Counted from the stretch's first letter, positions 1 to 9,030 are shown. The stretch: DNA of 64,000 nucleotides from Flavobacterium litorale (GCF_019613795.1 NZ_CP080429.1:2220501-2284500), one strand, 5' to 3'. Notes: a model not told the origin generated them from the letters alone. Numbers and translations: made by a program.

Positions 1-310
1 ACGCGAAATTGTAGAGCACAGTAATGCAACAGCAATTACAGAAGAAGAGGCAAAAACAATTTTAAGTTATTATACAGGTACATTTGGCAAACAGGGCGGA
101 TTATACAATTACAAAAAAGTACCTTTTGAAACCTATGCACAAATCCAGAAAAAATACAACTCTGTAGGGTGGATTAGCATGAACCACTCGGGCGATTTTG
201 TAGAATTGGCTATGTTTGGACCAGGTAGCGATTTATTAAAACCATTTGTAAAAAATACCGATTTACACTACTTGATGCTAGAAGCTGCAGAGGTAGAAAA
301 CAAATTCTAA
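1..310 (+). CDS. alkaline phosphatase, C-terminal part (5' end outside window)
   Basis: An open frame runs from base 2 to a TAA at 308-310 and encodes about 102 residues with no start inside the window. The end carries the motif NHSGDFVELAMFGPGS, which matches the C-terminal active-site region of PhoA-type alkaline phosphatases, where the His is a zinc ligand. These enzymes hydrolyse phosphate monoesters, usually in the periplasm. A strong hairpin follows the stop. The family call rests on this one motif and the FxxNTDLHYLMLEAA tail. Confidence 0.75.
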   Translation, partial: REIVEHSNATAITEEEAKTILSYYTGTFGKQGGLYNYKKVPFETYAQIQKKYNSVGWISMNHSGDFVELAMFGPGSDLLKPFVKNTDLHYLMLEAAEVENKF

Positions 311-333
311 CAATTATTATATTTAATATTAAA

Positions 334-360
334 AAAGATGCCCATAAAATGGGCATCTTT
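334..360. terminator. bidirectional rho-independent terminator
   Basis: AAAGATGCCCAT at 334-345 and ATGGGCATCTTT at 349-360 form a perfect 12-bp stem with a 3-base loop. T-rich sequence follows on both strands. It lies between the convergent alkaline phosphatase and nitronate monooxygenase genes and can serve both. Confidence 0.85.
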
Positions 361-384
361 TTATATACTGCAAAATTCCTGTTT

Positions 385-1323
385 TTATAAGCTAGCAGCC
401 TCTTGCTTAGCCTGTTCAAAATCAGTGACAATTTCTTCTAATATTTCAGCAGCAGGTTTTATTTCATGAATAAGTCCTGCTATTTGTCCTATTTCAAGTT
501 CTCCCTCTTCAAGGTCGCCTTCAAACATACCTTTTTTAGCACGCGCACGCCCCAAAAGCGTTTTAAGGTCATCAACAGTTGGTGCTTTTGTATAGAGCTC
601 CATTACATCATTAAAAAACTTATTTTTAATAAGCCGTACAGGTGCAAGCTCTTTTAAAGTTACTTGCGTATCGCCATCTTTAGCATCAACAATTGCTTTT
701 TTAAAATTATCATGCGATGAAGATTCTACCGAAGCAGCAAAACGGCTACCTATTTGTACGCCATCAGCCCCTAATACCATAGCAGCAAGCATGCCTCGCC
801 CTGTTGCAATACCGCCAGCAGCAATAAGGGGTATTTGTAATTGCTCTTTAACCATAGGAATAAGGGTAAACGTAGTAGTTTCCTCTCTGCCGTTATGCCC
901 ACCAGCTTCAAAACCTTCGGCAACAACAGCATCAACTCCAGCATCTTGCGATTTTAAAGCAAACTTTACGCTACTCACTACATGCACTACGGTAATACCA
1001 TGTTCTTTTAAAAAAGGTGTCCATGTTTTTGGGTTGCCTGCCGATGTAAATACAATTTTAACGCCTTCTTTTACTATAATATCCATAATTTCCTCGATAT
1101 TAGGATATAGCATGGGTACATTTACGCCAAAAGGCTTATTGGTAGCTTTTTTACATTTTTGTATATGCTCGCGCAACACATCAGGATACATGGAGCCTGC
1201 CCCTATTAATCCTAAACCTCCAGCATTACTAACGGCACTAGCTAATTTATAACCACTAGCCCATATCATTCCTGCTTGTATTATTGGGTATTCTATTCCA
1301 AAAAGTTGTGTAATTCTATTCAT
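385..1323 (-). CDS. nitronate monooxygenase / FabK-like FMN oxidoreductase
   Basis: 312 residues forming a TIM-barrel of the 2-nitropropane dioxygenase family (NMO or FabK-like), FMN-dependent and cytosolic. Visible family motifs are PIIQAGM (13-19), GGLGLIGAG (35-43), AEGFEAGGHNG (135-145) with the candidate catalytic His143, and GADGVQIGSRFAAS (185-198), which binds FMN phosphate. The family oxidises alkyl nitronates; some members are enoyl-ACP reductases, so the substrate is not settled. The gene sits 19 bp downstream of the subtilase gene on the same strand and may be co-transcribed. Confidence 0.85.
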   Translation of the reverse strand: MNRITQLFGIEYPIIQAGMIWASGYKLASAVSNAGGLGLIGAGSMYPDVLREHIQKCKKATNKPFGVNVPMLYPNIEEIMDIIVKEGVKIVFTSAGNPKTWTPFLKEHGITVVHVVSSVKFALKSQDAGVDAVVAEGFEAGGHNGREETTTFTLIPMVKEQLQIPLIAAGGIATGRGMLAAMVLGADGVQIGSRFAASVESSSHDNFKKAIVDAKDGDTQVTLKELAPVRLIKNKFFNDVMELYTKAPTVDDLKTLLGRARAKKGMFEGDLEEGELEIGQIAGLIHEIKPAAEILEEIVTDFEQAKQEAASL

Positions 1324-1342
1324 GTAAGTAGTATGCGTGTTG

Positions 1343-2956
1343 TTAGTTTTTTATAAGTTTTCCTAATTGTATTTTTCCGTTTACATTCAATTGGTAGCTG
1401 TACAATCCTGATGCTAATGTAGTTAACGATACGGATAGCTTATTGCCCGATAATTCGTCTTGTAAAACAAGTTGCCCTATAGTGTTGTATATGTAAAGCT
1501 TGCCTACTTGCCCATTGGGTAATGGTGTAATGTTTATAGTATTACTTGTAGGGTTAGGGTATAATTTAAATTGAATGTTATCATTATTTATAATGGTTGA
1601 TGCTGTAGCTAAGGCTAAAGCAAAGTTAGGAATACCGTAGCCATATTGGTTATCAGGATTATCATAACGATCTGAGGCTTGTTTAATAAGTGCAACAATT
1701 TCAGCATTGGTCATATCAGGTAAGGCTTGCCATAAACAAGCTACTATACCTGATAATACAGGTGCCGAAAGTGAAGTACCTGATACGGGTATAATTTCCC
1801 CTTCGGTGTTCGATGCTATTGTGGCTACTCCACGCGCCATTACATCTGGTTTTATACGTCCGTCGCTTGTTGGTCCTATAGAACTAAATGGACTTCTGGT
1901 TTCCTCTGCATTTACAGCTCCTACTGCTAATGTTGTACTAGCATCGGCAGGTACACCAATATTTGGGTTTTCTGAATTTCCTGAGTTCCCTGCCGATGTA
2001 ACGCATATCATCCCGCGTGAAAACGCAATTTCGGCACCACGCGATATAAATGCAGTTTGTCCGTCAATATCCTCGTAAGTATAGTTATAATTGGGATTAT
2101 CGTAATCAAAATATCCTAGAGAGGTATTAATAATATCTACACCTAAGCTATCAGCATATTCGGCAGCTTCTACCCAATACGATTCTTCTACAGGGTTTTC
2201 ACTTTCGGCATCTTCAGTTCTAAACAAATAATAAAAAGCATCGGGTGCTGTACCTACCAATTCGCCCTCGGCATAGCCTCCGATGGTAGAAAGAATTATT
2301 GTACCATGCGAATCGGCTGTATAGGCATTTTCAGTGTCTTCTATAAAATCGTAAGTGCCTAATATAAGGTTATTATTAAATAACCGCTGAAAGGGTGCTG
2401 CAGTATCAACTCCAGGATAACCAGCATCCAGTACGGCAATGGTTATTCCTGCACCTGTATAACCCTGCTGATGTAAATCTTCACCGCTTAGCATTGTTAT
2501 TTGGTTAGACGATATACCGTAATCAAAATCTACTTCTGTTTGTAAAAACTTGTTAGTAACAGTAGTTTGTTGCTGCTGTACTCCCCTACCCGATGTGTTG
2601 AGCAATTTATTAGCAAATTCAACACCCAATACAAATTCCAAATCACTCAAGGCACTTATGTCCTCCTGAGTACCGCGTATGTGTAGCGCATTCATCCATT
2701 TGGATTTTGCCATAACTGTTATACCGTCAGCATTGGTTATTGCATCAATATAATCTTGGTGTACAGGCACATCAAGCTCATCAAGTTCAATACCCTGATT
2801 GGTACGCCTGTCTAACGCTTTTTGAGATAGCATTTCTAACGGGTTATCCAAGTAAAATTCGGTATCTGGTTTATCGTTAAAATAAACCCAAGCATCCTCT
2901 TGCGCCAGTATTGTACCCGATGCTAACAGCAATACAGCCAGTATAAATTTTTTCAT
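1343..2956 (-). CDS. secreted S8 subtilisin-like protease with T9SS sorting domain
   Basis: 537 residues. Signal peptide 1-19 ends at LAQ. A propeptide-like region precedes the peptidase S8 domain (about 165-450). The catalytic triad is visible as Asp177 (AVLDAGY), His217 (DSHGT) and Ser395 (GTSLSAP), with the oxyanion Asn324 in SAGNSG. The last 75 residues (FKLYPNPTSN through GKLIKN) are a type-A T9SS C-terminal sorting domain, so the enzyme is expected to cross the outer membrane and be released or anchored at the surface. It is likely an extracellular protease that feeds peptide uptake. Confidence 0.93.
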   Translation of the reverse strand: MKKFILAVLLLASGTILAQEDAWVYFNDKPDTEFYLDNPLEMLSQKALDRRTNQGIELDELDVPVHQDYIDAITNADGITVMAKSKWMNALHIRGTQEDISALSDLEFVLGVEFANKLLNTSGRGVQQQQTTVTNKFLQTEVDFDYGISSNQITMLSGEDLHQQGYTGAGITIAVLDAGYPGVDTAAPFQRLFNNNLILGTYDFIEDTENAYTADSHGTIILSTIGGYAEGELVGTAPDAFYYLFRTEDAESENPVEESYWVEAAEYADSLGVDIINTSLGYFDYDNPNYNYTYEDIDGQTAFISRGAEIAFSRGMICVTSAGNSGNSENPNIGVPADASTTLAVGAVNAEETRSPFSSIGPTSDGRIKPDVMARGVATIASNTEGEIIPVSGTSLSAPVLSGIVACLWQALPDMTNAEIVALIKQASDRYDNPDNQYGYGIPNFALALATASTIINNDNIQFKLYPNPTSNTINITPLPNGQVGKLYIYNTIGQLVLQDELSGNKLSVSLTTLASGLYSYQLNVNGKIQLGKLIKN

Positions 2957-3158
2957 AGTTATGCAATTTTGTCAGATTTTAAGTGTCTGAAAACTTATAG
3001 CTTATAAATTGTTGCGATTCAATAAAATAATTTTAAATTTACTTTTAGATTTTTAATCGTATTTTAAAGCTGAAATTCTAAAGCAATTTTATAATTGATG
3101 TGTATAACAAAAATAAAGCCGTTATCAAAGATACAAAAAAGATGCAACCGTGTAATTG

Positions 3159-3188
3159 TTGCTTATGTACCAAAACATGTTATTTTTG
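3159..3188 (+). promoter_or_regulatory. Bacteroidota-type promoter for the EamA transporter
   Basis: TTG at 3159-3161, exactly 19 bp, then TATTTTTG at 3181-3188 match the Bacteroidota housekeeping consensus TTG-N19-TAnnTTTG. The ATG of the transporter gene starts 18 bp after the -7 element. Confidence 0.7.
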
Positions 3189-3206
3189 CCCGATAATTTC
3201 TAACTG

Positions 3207-4058
3207 ATGATATACCTGATTTTAAGTATACTATGTAGTGTTACTGTAGGAGTAATTTTTAAAATTGTACGAAAGTACTCTGTTGCCGTAATGCAAATTG
3301 TTATGTGGAATTATGTATTTGCATTGTTGCTGTGCTACTTTATATATAAGCCCGAGCCTTTAAAGTTAGATACTAACGCCCCTTGGGCAATATATATAGC
3401 ATTGGGTATTTTAATGCCTACTATATTTTTATTTTTAGCAGCCTCCATACGGCATATGGGTATTGTAAAAACAGATGCAGCCCAACGATTATCGTTAATT
3501 ATACCCATATTAGCAGCTTATTTTATTTTTAAGGAGCATTTTAATTTTTTTAAAGTTATAGGTGTTATTATTGCTTTTCCTGCTATTGTATTAATATTGA
3601 GTAAACCCAATAGCCAAAAAAGTAAAAAATGGTTATTTCCTGCTGCGGTATTAGTAGGTTTTGGTATTGTAGATATTTTATTTAAACAAATAGCACTTTA
3701 CACTACGGTATTGTACACCACATCGTTATTTGTTGTTTTTTGTGGTGCTTTTATTACAGCTACATTAATGGTTATAAACGATGCATTAACGTGTAAAACC
3801 AAATTAACTATTAAAAATGCATTGTTTGGAGCTTTAGTTGGTATTTTTAATTTTGGAAATATTCTTTTTTACTTAAAAGCCCACAAAGTATTTTCAGATA
3901 ATCCTTCTACCGTTTTTGCGAGTATGAATATTGGCGTTATTGTTTTAGGGAGTATTACAGGTGTGCTACTTTTTAAAGAACGAATGTCTATACTCAACTA
4001 CGCAGGTATATGCCTAGCATTAGCAGCAATTTTATTTATTACGCTATCTGTTTGGTAG
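3207..4058 (+). CDS. EamA/DMT superfamily transporter
   Basis: 283 residues with about ten hydrophobic helices in two repeated halves, the pattern of EamA (drug/metabolite transporter) proteins of the inner membrane. Each half ends in a motif like FKEHFNFFKVIGVIIAF or FKERMSILNYAGICLAL, typical of the family's last helices. The substrate cannot be predicted; relatives export amino acids, sugars or nucleotide metabolites. It has its own promoter and ends 4 bp from the convergent DUF1684 gene. Confidence 0.85.
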   Translation: MIYLILSILCSVTVGVIFKIVRKYSVAVMQIVMWNYVFALLLCYFIYKPEPLKLDTNAPWAIYIALGILMPTIFLFLAASIRHMGIVKTDAAQRLSLIIPILAAYFIFKEHFNFFKVIGVIIAFPAIVLILSKPNSQKSKKWLFPAAVLVGFGIVDILFKQIALYTTVLYTTSLFVVFCGAFITATLMVINDALTCKTKLTIKNALFGALVGIFNFGNILFYLKAHKVFSDNPSTVFASMNIGVIVLGSITGVLLFKERMSILNYAGICLALAAILFITLSVW

Positions 4059-4062
4059 GCAA

Positions 4063-4662
4063 TTATTTTTTGTATGCTTTTACTCCTGCTTTTATGGCTA
4101 CTTGTAAATCGTTTTGAGCAGGTGGTATTGGGCAAGAGTATTTATGATTATAGGTACAATATGGGTTGTATGCTGTATTAAAATCTATAATTATAGTATC
4201 GCCTTCTGGTATAGTAAGGTCTATATAACGTCCGCCAGCATAGCTTTCATCCCCAGAAGTAAGGTCGGTAAAGGGTAAGAAAAGACTATTTTTATACGCT
4301 TCCATTTTGGCAGCCATAGTATTTCTAAAAACATCCAACTTATATTCTTTGCCCGCTATGGTAAAGTATACTTCTCCATATTTTACGTATACGGGCTTTC
4401 TGTCAGTAGTAGTAGCCATTTCAAAAGGTTTTTCGTTTGGTGTACGTACCAGTTTCGCTGCTACGCAGAAATTCGTATCAATAGGATAGAAATCGAGTGA
4501 TTTAAAATTTTCCCTGTCCTTTTTTGTTAAAGGCGATTCGTATGGATTAGCATATTGTGCATTTATCTCTTTCTGAAAAGTTATTGCATTGGCTTCGGTA
4601 CACTCTTGGGCTATCGTAAAAAAAGAGTATAAAAGTAATGTTACTGCTAGTATGGATTTCAT
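4063..4662 (-). CDS. DUF1684 family exported protein
   Basis: 199 residues with signal peptide MKSILAVTLLLYSFFTIAQ. The C-terminal half carries the DUF1684 signature: YAGGRYIDLTIPEG, then FNTAYNPYCTYN and YSCPIPPAQNDL, ending in an IKAGVK motif. The molecular function of DUF1684 is unknown; the domain is conserved in many bacteria and contains paired cysteines. The gene is convergent with the EamA gene and appears to be a single transcription unit. Confidence 0.85.
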   Translation of the reverse strand: MKSILAVTLLLYSFFTIAQECTEANAITFQKEINAQYANPYESPLTKKDRENFKSLDFYPIDTNFCVAAKLVRTPNEKPFEMATTTDRKPVYVKYGEVYFTIAGKEYKLDVFRNTMAAKMEAYKNSLFLPFTDLTSGDESYAGGRYIDLTIPEGDTIIIDFNTAYNPYCTYNHKYSCPIPPAQNDLQVAIKAGVKAYKK

Positions 4663-4952
4663 TATTGTTATTTTTTAAAAAATGTTAACTAAAACATACC
4701 AAAAGTAAGAATTTATAACTACTACTTAATAATTAACTTTTTAGTAGTTTTTTTTTATTGGTCTTAGTAAAATACTTATATATCTAGCCTTTAAAATTCA
4801 ACATTATACGCAACATAATTTAAGCAGTATTATAAAAATAAATGTGGTTGCTTAATAAATGGTAATTTTGACAGTTTTTTATTATAATAACAATTAACAC
4901 AAACCCCAACTACACTAAATTACTACCTTTACCATTAAACCATTTCTGTTGC

Positions 4953-6170
4953 ATGTTTAAGCTTTTTCTTACTAGGTACATTAATAATTTTAGGGGTTTT
5001 AGCCGCGAAATTTGGATACTTACCATGATTACTTTTATTAATCGTGCAGGTACTATGGTGCTACCCTTTTTATCTAAATATTTAAAAGAAGATTTACATT
5101 TTTCGTATAACGATGTAGGTACAGTAATGATGTTTTTTGGTGCAGGTTCATTTTTAGGGTCTTGGCTGGGCGGAAAATTATCTGATAAAATAGGGTTTTA
5201 TAAAATAATGGTTTTTAGCCTTTTTACTAGCGGACTGCTCTTTTTTACGCTCCAGTATGTTACCACCTTTTATGGTATGTGCCTGGCTATGTTTTGTATT
5301 ATGACGATTGCCGATATGTTTCGCCCTGCCATGCTAGTATCGCTGGGAGCGTATGCAAAACCCGAAAACCGTACAAGAGCATTAGCATTAGTGCGGCTTG
5401 CCATTAACTTGGGCTTTGCGGCAGGACCTGCTATAGGCGGATTAATAATTATTGGTGTTGGTTATAATGGACTATTTTGGGCAGATGGTACCACGTGTAT
5501 TGTTGCTATTTTGTTATTTGCAAGTTTGGTAAAAGAAAAGAAAAAAGAGCCTACTAAGGAGGAAGACGTTACCCCAACACTTAAAAAACACTCTGTATTT
5601 AATGATGGAGCCTTCTTACTCTTCCTATTTAATAGCTTTGCAGTAGCAGTTGTTTTCTTTCAGATGTTTAGTACCTTACCACTATACCATAAGGATGTAT
5701 ATGGGCTTACCGAATTTCATACAGGACTAATAATGTCGTTAAACGGAATTATTGTTTTTGCTTTAGAGATGCCTTTTGTGGGCTATTTTGAGCGTAAAAA
5801 AATATCCAGACTAAAAATAATATTCTGGGGGTCGTTATTACTAAGTATAAGCTTTTATATACTTGTTATTAATACTACTATGGGTATACTATTACTAGCC
5901 CTCATGTTTTTAACCTTTGGTGAGATGTTTTACTTCCCCTACTCCAATGCTTTTGCCATGAGTAGAGCACCCAAAGGACACGAAGGGCGCTATATGGCAT
6001 TATACACCATGTCGTTTAGTGCTGCGCACATATTAAGTGCAAAAAGCGGTATGGCAATTATTTCGGCTTGGGGTTACAATGCTACTTGGGTTGCAATGGG
6101 TACTTTAGGTATGCTAGGTGTGTTGTGCCTATTTGTTGTAAGACGAATATTAATTAAAGAAAATAACTAA
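4953..6170 (+). CDS. MFS transporter (DHA/MdtH-like)
   Basis: 405 residues with twelve predicted membrane helices and a charged central loop (KEKKKEPTKEEDVTP) after helix 6. The motif between helices 2 and 3 (GSWLGGKLSDKIGF) is the major facilitator signature. The N-terminal half resembles drug:H+ antiporters of the MdtH type, which export small molecules through the inner membrane. The substrate is unknown. The ATG at 4953 follows an AT-rich region of 290 bp in which I found no complete promoter. Confidence 0.85.
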   Translation: MFKLFLTRYINNFRGFSREIWILTMITFINRAGTMVLPFLSKYLKEDLHFSYNDVGTVMMFFGAGSFLGSWLGGKLSDKIGFYKIMVFSLFTSGLLFFTLQYVTTFYGMCLAMFCIMTIADMFRPAMLVSLGAYAKPENRTRALALVRLAINLGFAAGPAIGGLIIIGVGYNGLFWADGTTCIVAILLFASLVKEKKKEPTKEEDVTPTLKKHSVFNDGAFLLFLFNSFAVAVVFFQMFSTLPLYHKDVYGLTEFHTGLIMSLNGIIVFALEMPFVGYFERKKISRLKIIFWGSLLLSISFYILVINTTMGILLLALMFLTFGEMFYFPYSNAFAMSRAPKGHEGRYMALYTMSFSAAHILSAKSGMAIISAWGYNATWVAMGTLGMLGVLCLFVVRRILIKENN

Positions 6171-6196
6171 ATTTTTTTGGGCATAGTACAATAATA

Positions 6197-6252
6197 AACT
6201 ATCGTTTTAGTTATGTAACTATAAAAATAGTTTGTAAACTAAAAAAATAGTT
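6197..6252 (+). promoter_or_regulatory. three tandem BlaI-type operator dyads
   Basis: Three 16-bp dyads of the form AACTA-N6-TAGTT begin at 6197, 6217 and 6237, so they are spaced exactly 20 bp apart. The middle one, AACTATAAAAATAGTT, is the most symmetric. Dyads 2 and 3 overlap the promoter of the BlaI-family gene. BlaI/MecI repressors bind short inverted repeats as dimers, so this is the natural autoregulatory operator. The pairing with BlaI is inferred from position. Confidence 0.7.
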
Positions 6253-6261
6253 ATAGATTTG
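6231..6261 (+). promoter_or_regulatory. promoter of the blaI-M56 operon
   Basis: TTTG at 6231-6234, 19 bp, then TAGATTTG at 6254-6261 match the Bacteroidota consensus. The BlaI start codon lies 20 bp downstream. The promoter is embedded in the operator array, so a bound repressor would block it. Confidence 0.75.
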
Positions 6262-6281
6262 TATTATTAATAATAAGTACC

Positions 6282-6638
6282 ATGCAAAAATTAACCAATA
6301 AGGAAGAAGAAATAATGCACATATTATGGAAGCTGGAAAAGGCTTTTGTAAAAGATGTACAAGCGGCTATTGTTACCGATAAACCACACTACAACACACT
6401 ATCTACCATTATACGCAACCTAGAAGAAAAAGGTTATGTTGGGCATACCGCCTATGGTAATACCCACCAATACCACCCTATAATAACTAAAGAGGAATAC
6501 CGTAAAGGGTTTATGAATAATGCTATAGAGCATTACTTTAATAACTCGTATAAAAGCATGATTTCTTTTTTTGCTAAGGAGGAAAAAATTAGTGCCGAAG
6601 AACTTCGTGAAATTTTAGATATGATCGAAAAAAAATAG
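6282..6638 (+). CDS. BlaI/MecI/CopY-family transcriptional repressor
   Basis: 118 residues, the usual length of the family. An N-terminal winged helix (LTNKEEEIMHILWKLE, then NTLSTIIRNLEEKGYVGH) is followed by a C-terminal dimerisation segment. In characterised systems BlaI or MecI represses its own operon until a membrane M56 protease triggers its cleavage. Here the M56 gene follows after 5 bp, which supports the same circuit. The signal sensed in Bacteroidota pairs is generally unknown and need not be beta-lactam; no beta-lactamase gene is nearby. Confidence 0.92.
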   Translation: MQKLTNKEEEIMHILWKLEKAFVKDVQAAIVTDKPHYNTLSTIIRNLEEKGYVGHTAYGNTHQYHPIITKEEYRKGFMNNAIEHYFNNSYKSMISFFAKEEKISAEELREILDMIEKK

Positions 6639-6643
6639 TACGT

Positions 6644-8677
6644 ATGGAAAGTTTAATTATCTATCTAATTAAAGCATCGGGGTTACTTACTATATTTTAT
6701 GTAGCTTATTATTTCCTACTCCGAAAAGAAACGTTCTTTACCGCTAATCGTAAGTTTTTATTAGCAGGATTAATTACATCGGCAATTTTTCCACTACTTG
6801 TATTTACACGTACTGTTTTAGTAGAAGTAACCGAACAAGTACCAATGCAGGAAATAAGTATTGAGCAACTAATGGCTATGCAGCAAGTACCTACTAATAC
6901 AGCCGAAAGTATTAATTGGTACAGTATTATTGGCATTGTATACTGTATAGGTTTATTATTTTTTACCATTCGGTTTATTGCAGATATTAAAACGATAAAA
7001 AGTATACTCAAAGGAAAACAAGTGTTGTATAAAAACGGCTTTAAGTATATTGATTGTAGTACAATACAATCGCCATTCTCCTTCTTTAACTACATAGTAT
7101 ACAACTCTACGCTACTAACGCCACAAGAGTTACAAAACATCTTAAGCCACGAGCAGGTACACAGTGCACAAAAACACTCGTTGGACATGGTAATAAGTCA
7201 ATTATTTTGTATTGTGTTTTGGTTTAACCCTTTTGTATGGGGTTACAAAAAAGCTATCTCTCAAAATCTTGAATTTATTGCTGATGCCGAAGCTACCAAA
7301 CAAGTAGACGATATAAAAGCCTATCAAAAAACATTATTAAAAATAACAGTGCAACCAGAGTGTACTGCAATCATCAATCATTTTTATCAATCATTAATCA
7401 AAAAACGAATCGTTATGTTAAACAAACAAGAATCTAAAGTCAGAAACTCCTGGAAGTATGCAGTAGTGCTACCTATACTGGTTGCTTTTATGGTATTGTT
7501 TCAGCTAGAAATAAAAGCGCAAGTATCACCAACACCTATCTCAAAAACAATAGTTGAAAAGAAAGTTACCGAAGGTAAAAAAGTGAGTACCGCAGTTGTT
7601 GTTTCTAAAGACACTAAAGAAGAAGATTTTGAAGCCTTTAAATCGATTTTTAAAAAAAGTTATGATGCCAATGTTGCTTTTAAAAAAATTCAACGAAATA
7701 ACAACGGAGAAATAACCTCAATTTACATTTCTGTAAAAGATAAGGATACTAAAAACTCCTACCCTGTTCGTGAAATATTCCCCAATAATGAGGGCAAGCC
7801 TATTCCATCTATTGCTATAGAAATATCTAATAGTGGTGAGGGAAGCAAAAATCAGGTGCGCTTTAGAGATGTTACACCCACTACAAAAGAAAGAAAGCAT
7901 ACTAAGGTATATAAATATACAAATGTTAACCAAGCACCACCACTTCCTCCAACAGTAAAGGGAAATTGGTCTGTTAACGGCGTTGATATTAATAGCAAGG
8001 ATATGTTAATTGTTATAGATGGTGTAGAACAGAAAAAGGGAGAACCAATACAACTGCCTTTACATATCGAAATAAGCACAATGAATGTTCTTGATAAAAA
8101 AGCGGCTAAAAAGAAATACGGTAGAAAAGCCAGAAAAGGTGCTATAGAGATAACTACACAAAAAAAAGAATCTGAAACCATACGCGTAATTAATGGAAAT
8201 GGTACTAGCGACATTTTAATTGAAGCTGACCATATTCATTTAAGAGATCTTGAAGGTGAGATTGCTCGTATAGAAACATTATCTGAACTAAATCTTGAAG
8301 GTATAGGAATTGATATTGACAATCACTTTGATAATATAAAGCTATTAGATAGTTTATCGGATTTCGGTATTGATAAGATAGAAATGGAAAAACTACAAGA
8401 GCAACTAAAAGATGCAAGAGAAGACTTTTTTGACAGTAACGAAAAACGAACTTTAATAATTAAGCAAGAGCAAAAACTTAAAGAAGCGCAGGAAGAAATG
8501 AAAGCGAGATCTAATAAAATGCGTATTAAAGTAGAAAAAGCAACTACAGAAAGGTTACGTGCCTTTGAGGAGCGAGAGAAAGCCTTAGTAGAGCGTCAGA
8601 AAGTTTTGGAAGAACGTGAAAGAGCCCTTGAAGAGCGTAAAAAAGCAATTGAAAAATCCAAACAAGAAAGGCAATAA
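6644..8677 (+). CDS. BlaR1-like M56 family metallopeptidase with plug-like and coiled-coil extensions
   Basis: 677 residues. Three N-terminal membrane helices flank an M56 peptidase domain with the zinc motif HEQVH (169-173) and a downstream NLEFIADAEA acidic segment (208-217). A fourth helix lies near 272-290. The exported part holds a segment (IDGVEQKKG to KGAIEITTQ) resembling the TonB-receptor plug motif found in other Bacteroidota M56 proteins. The last 90 residues or so are a highly charged coiled coil rich in EERE and ALEER repeats. It likely senses an envelope signal and relieves BlaI repression. It has no penicillin-binding sensor domain that I recognise. Confidence 0.88.
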   Translation: MESLIIYLIKASGLLTIFYVAYYFLLRKETFFTANRKFLLAGLITSAIFPLLVFTRTVLVEVTEQVPMQEISIEQLMAMQQVPTNTAESINWYSIIGIVYCIGLLFFTIRFIADIKTIKSILKGKQVLYKNGFKYIDCSTIQSPFSFFNYIVYNSTLLTPQELQNILSHEQVHSAQKHSLDMVISQLFCIVFWFNPFVWGYKKAISQNLEFIADAEATKQVDDIKAYQKTLLKITVQPECTAIINHFYQSLIKKRIVMLNKQESKVRNSWKYAVVLPILVAFMVLFQLEIKAQVSPTPISKTIVEKKVTEGKKVSTAVVVSKDTKEEDFEAFKSIFKKSYDANVAFKKIQRNNNGEITSIYISVKDKDTKNSYPVREIFPNNEGKPIPSIAIEISNSGEGSKNQVRFRDVTPTTKERKHTKVYKYTNVNQAPPLPPTVKGNWSVNGVDINSKDMLIVIDGVEQKKGEPIQLPLHIEISTMNVLDKKAAKKKYGRKARKGAIEITTQKKESETIRVINGNGTSDILIEADHIHLRDLEGEIARIETLSELNLEGIGIDIDNHFDNIKLLDSLSDFGIDKIEMEKLQEQLKDAREDFFDSNEKRTLIIKQEQKLKEAQEEMKARSNKMRIKVEKATTERLRAFEEREKALVERQKVLEERERALEERKKAIEKSKQERQ

Positions 8678-8704
8678 TAATACGGTGGGTTAGTTATCAC
8701 GATA

Positions 8705-8766
8705 CATAATAAACAGGTAGTTGTTTATTATGATAAAAGCGGCTTTAATAAGCCGCTTTTTTAAGT
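8705..8766 (+). terminator. double hairpin, second one a rho-independent terminator
   Basis: CATAATAAAC at 8705-8714 pairs perfectly with GTTTATTATG at 8723-8732. Three bases later AAAAGCGGCT (8735-8744) pairs with AGCCGCTTTT (8751-8760), followed by a T run. The second is a standard terminator for the blaI-M56 operon; the first is AT-rich and its role is unclear. Confidence 0.75.
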
Positions 8767-8862
8767 AGTATACATTCTAATTTTTTTGTTGTGAAAAGTA
8801 TACTGATAATCAAACACATAAAAAATAGGATATGAAATTTTGCTTTATTTGACCTGTTTGGA

Positions 8863-8893
8863 TTTGCAGATTAAAGATTATTGCATATATTTG
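8863..8893 (+). promoter_or_regulatory. promoter of tRNA-Arg
   Basis: TTTG at 8863-8866, 19 bp, then TATATTTG at 8886-8893 is a perfect match to the Bacteroidota consensus, 55 bp upstream of the mature tRNA. Confidence 0.8.
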
Positions 8894-8948
8894 CACCCGC
8901 AAACAAGTACAGCGAACGCCTTATAAATCGTGACTTTATTAGCAAAAA

Positions 8949-9022
8949 GGCCTCGTGGCGCAACTGAATAGCGCATCTGATTACGGCTCAGAAGGTTACA
9001 GGTTTGAATCCTGTCGAGGTCA
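8949..9022 (+). tRNA. tRNA-Arg (anticodon ACG)
   Basis: A complete cloverleaf is visible. The acceptor GGCCTCG (8949-8955) pairs with CGAGGTC (9015-9021) with one G-T pair, and the discriminator is A9022. The D stem is GCGC/GCGC. The anticodon stem TCTGA/TCAGA encloses loop TTACGGC with anticodon ACG. The T stem is ACAGG/CCTGT with loop TTTGAAT. CCA is not encoded. ACG is normally modified to ICG and reads CGU, CGC and CGA codons. Confidence 0.95.
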
Positions 9023-9030
9023 CAAAAAAA

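Noticed and set aside
4715..4755. Terminator-like stem (AACTACT to AGTAGTT) with a long T run upstream of the MFS gene
   Set aside because: The arms are weak and the loop long, and no plus-strand gene ends nearby. It may be chance in an AT-rich gap.
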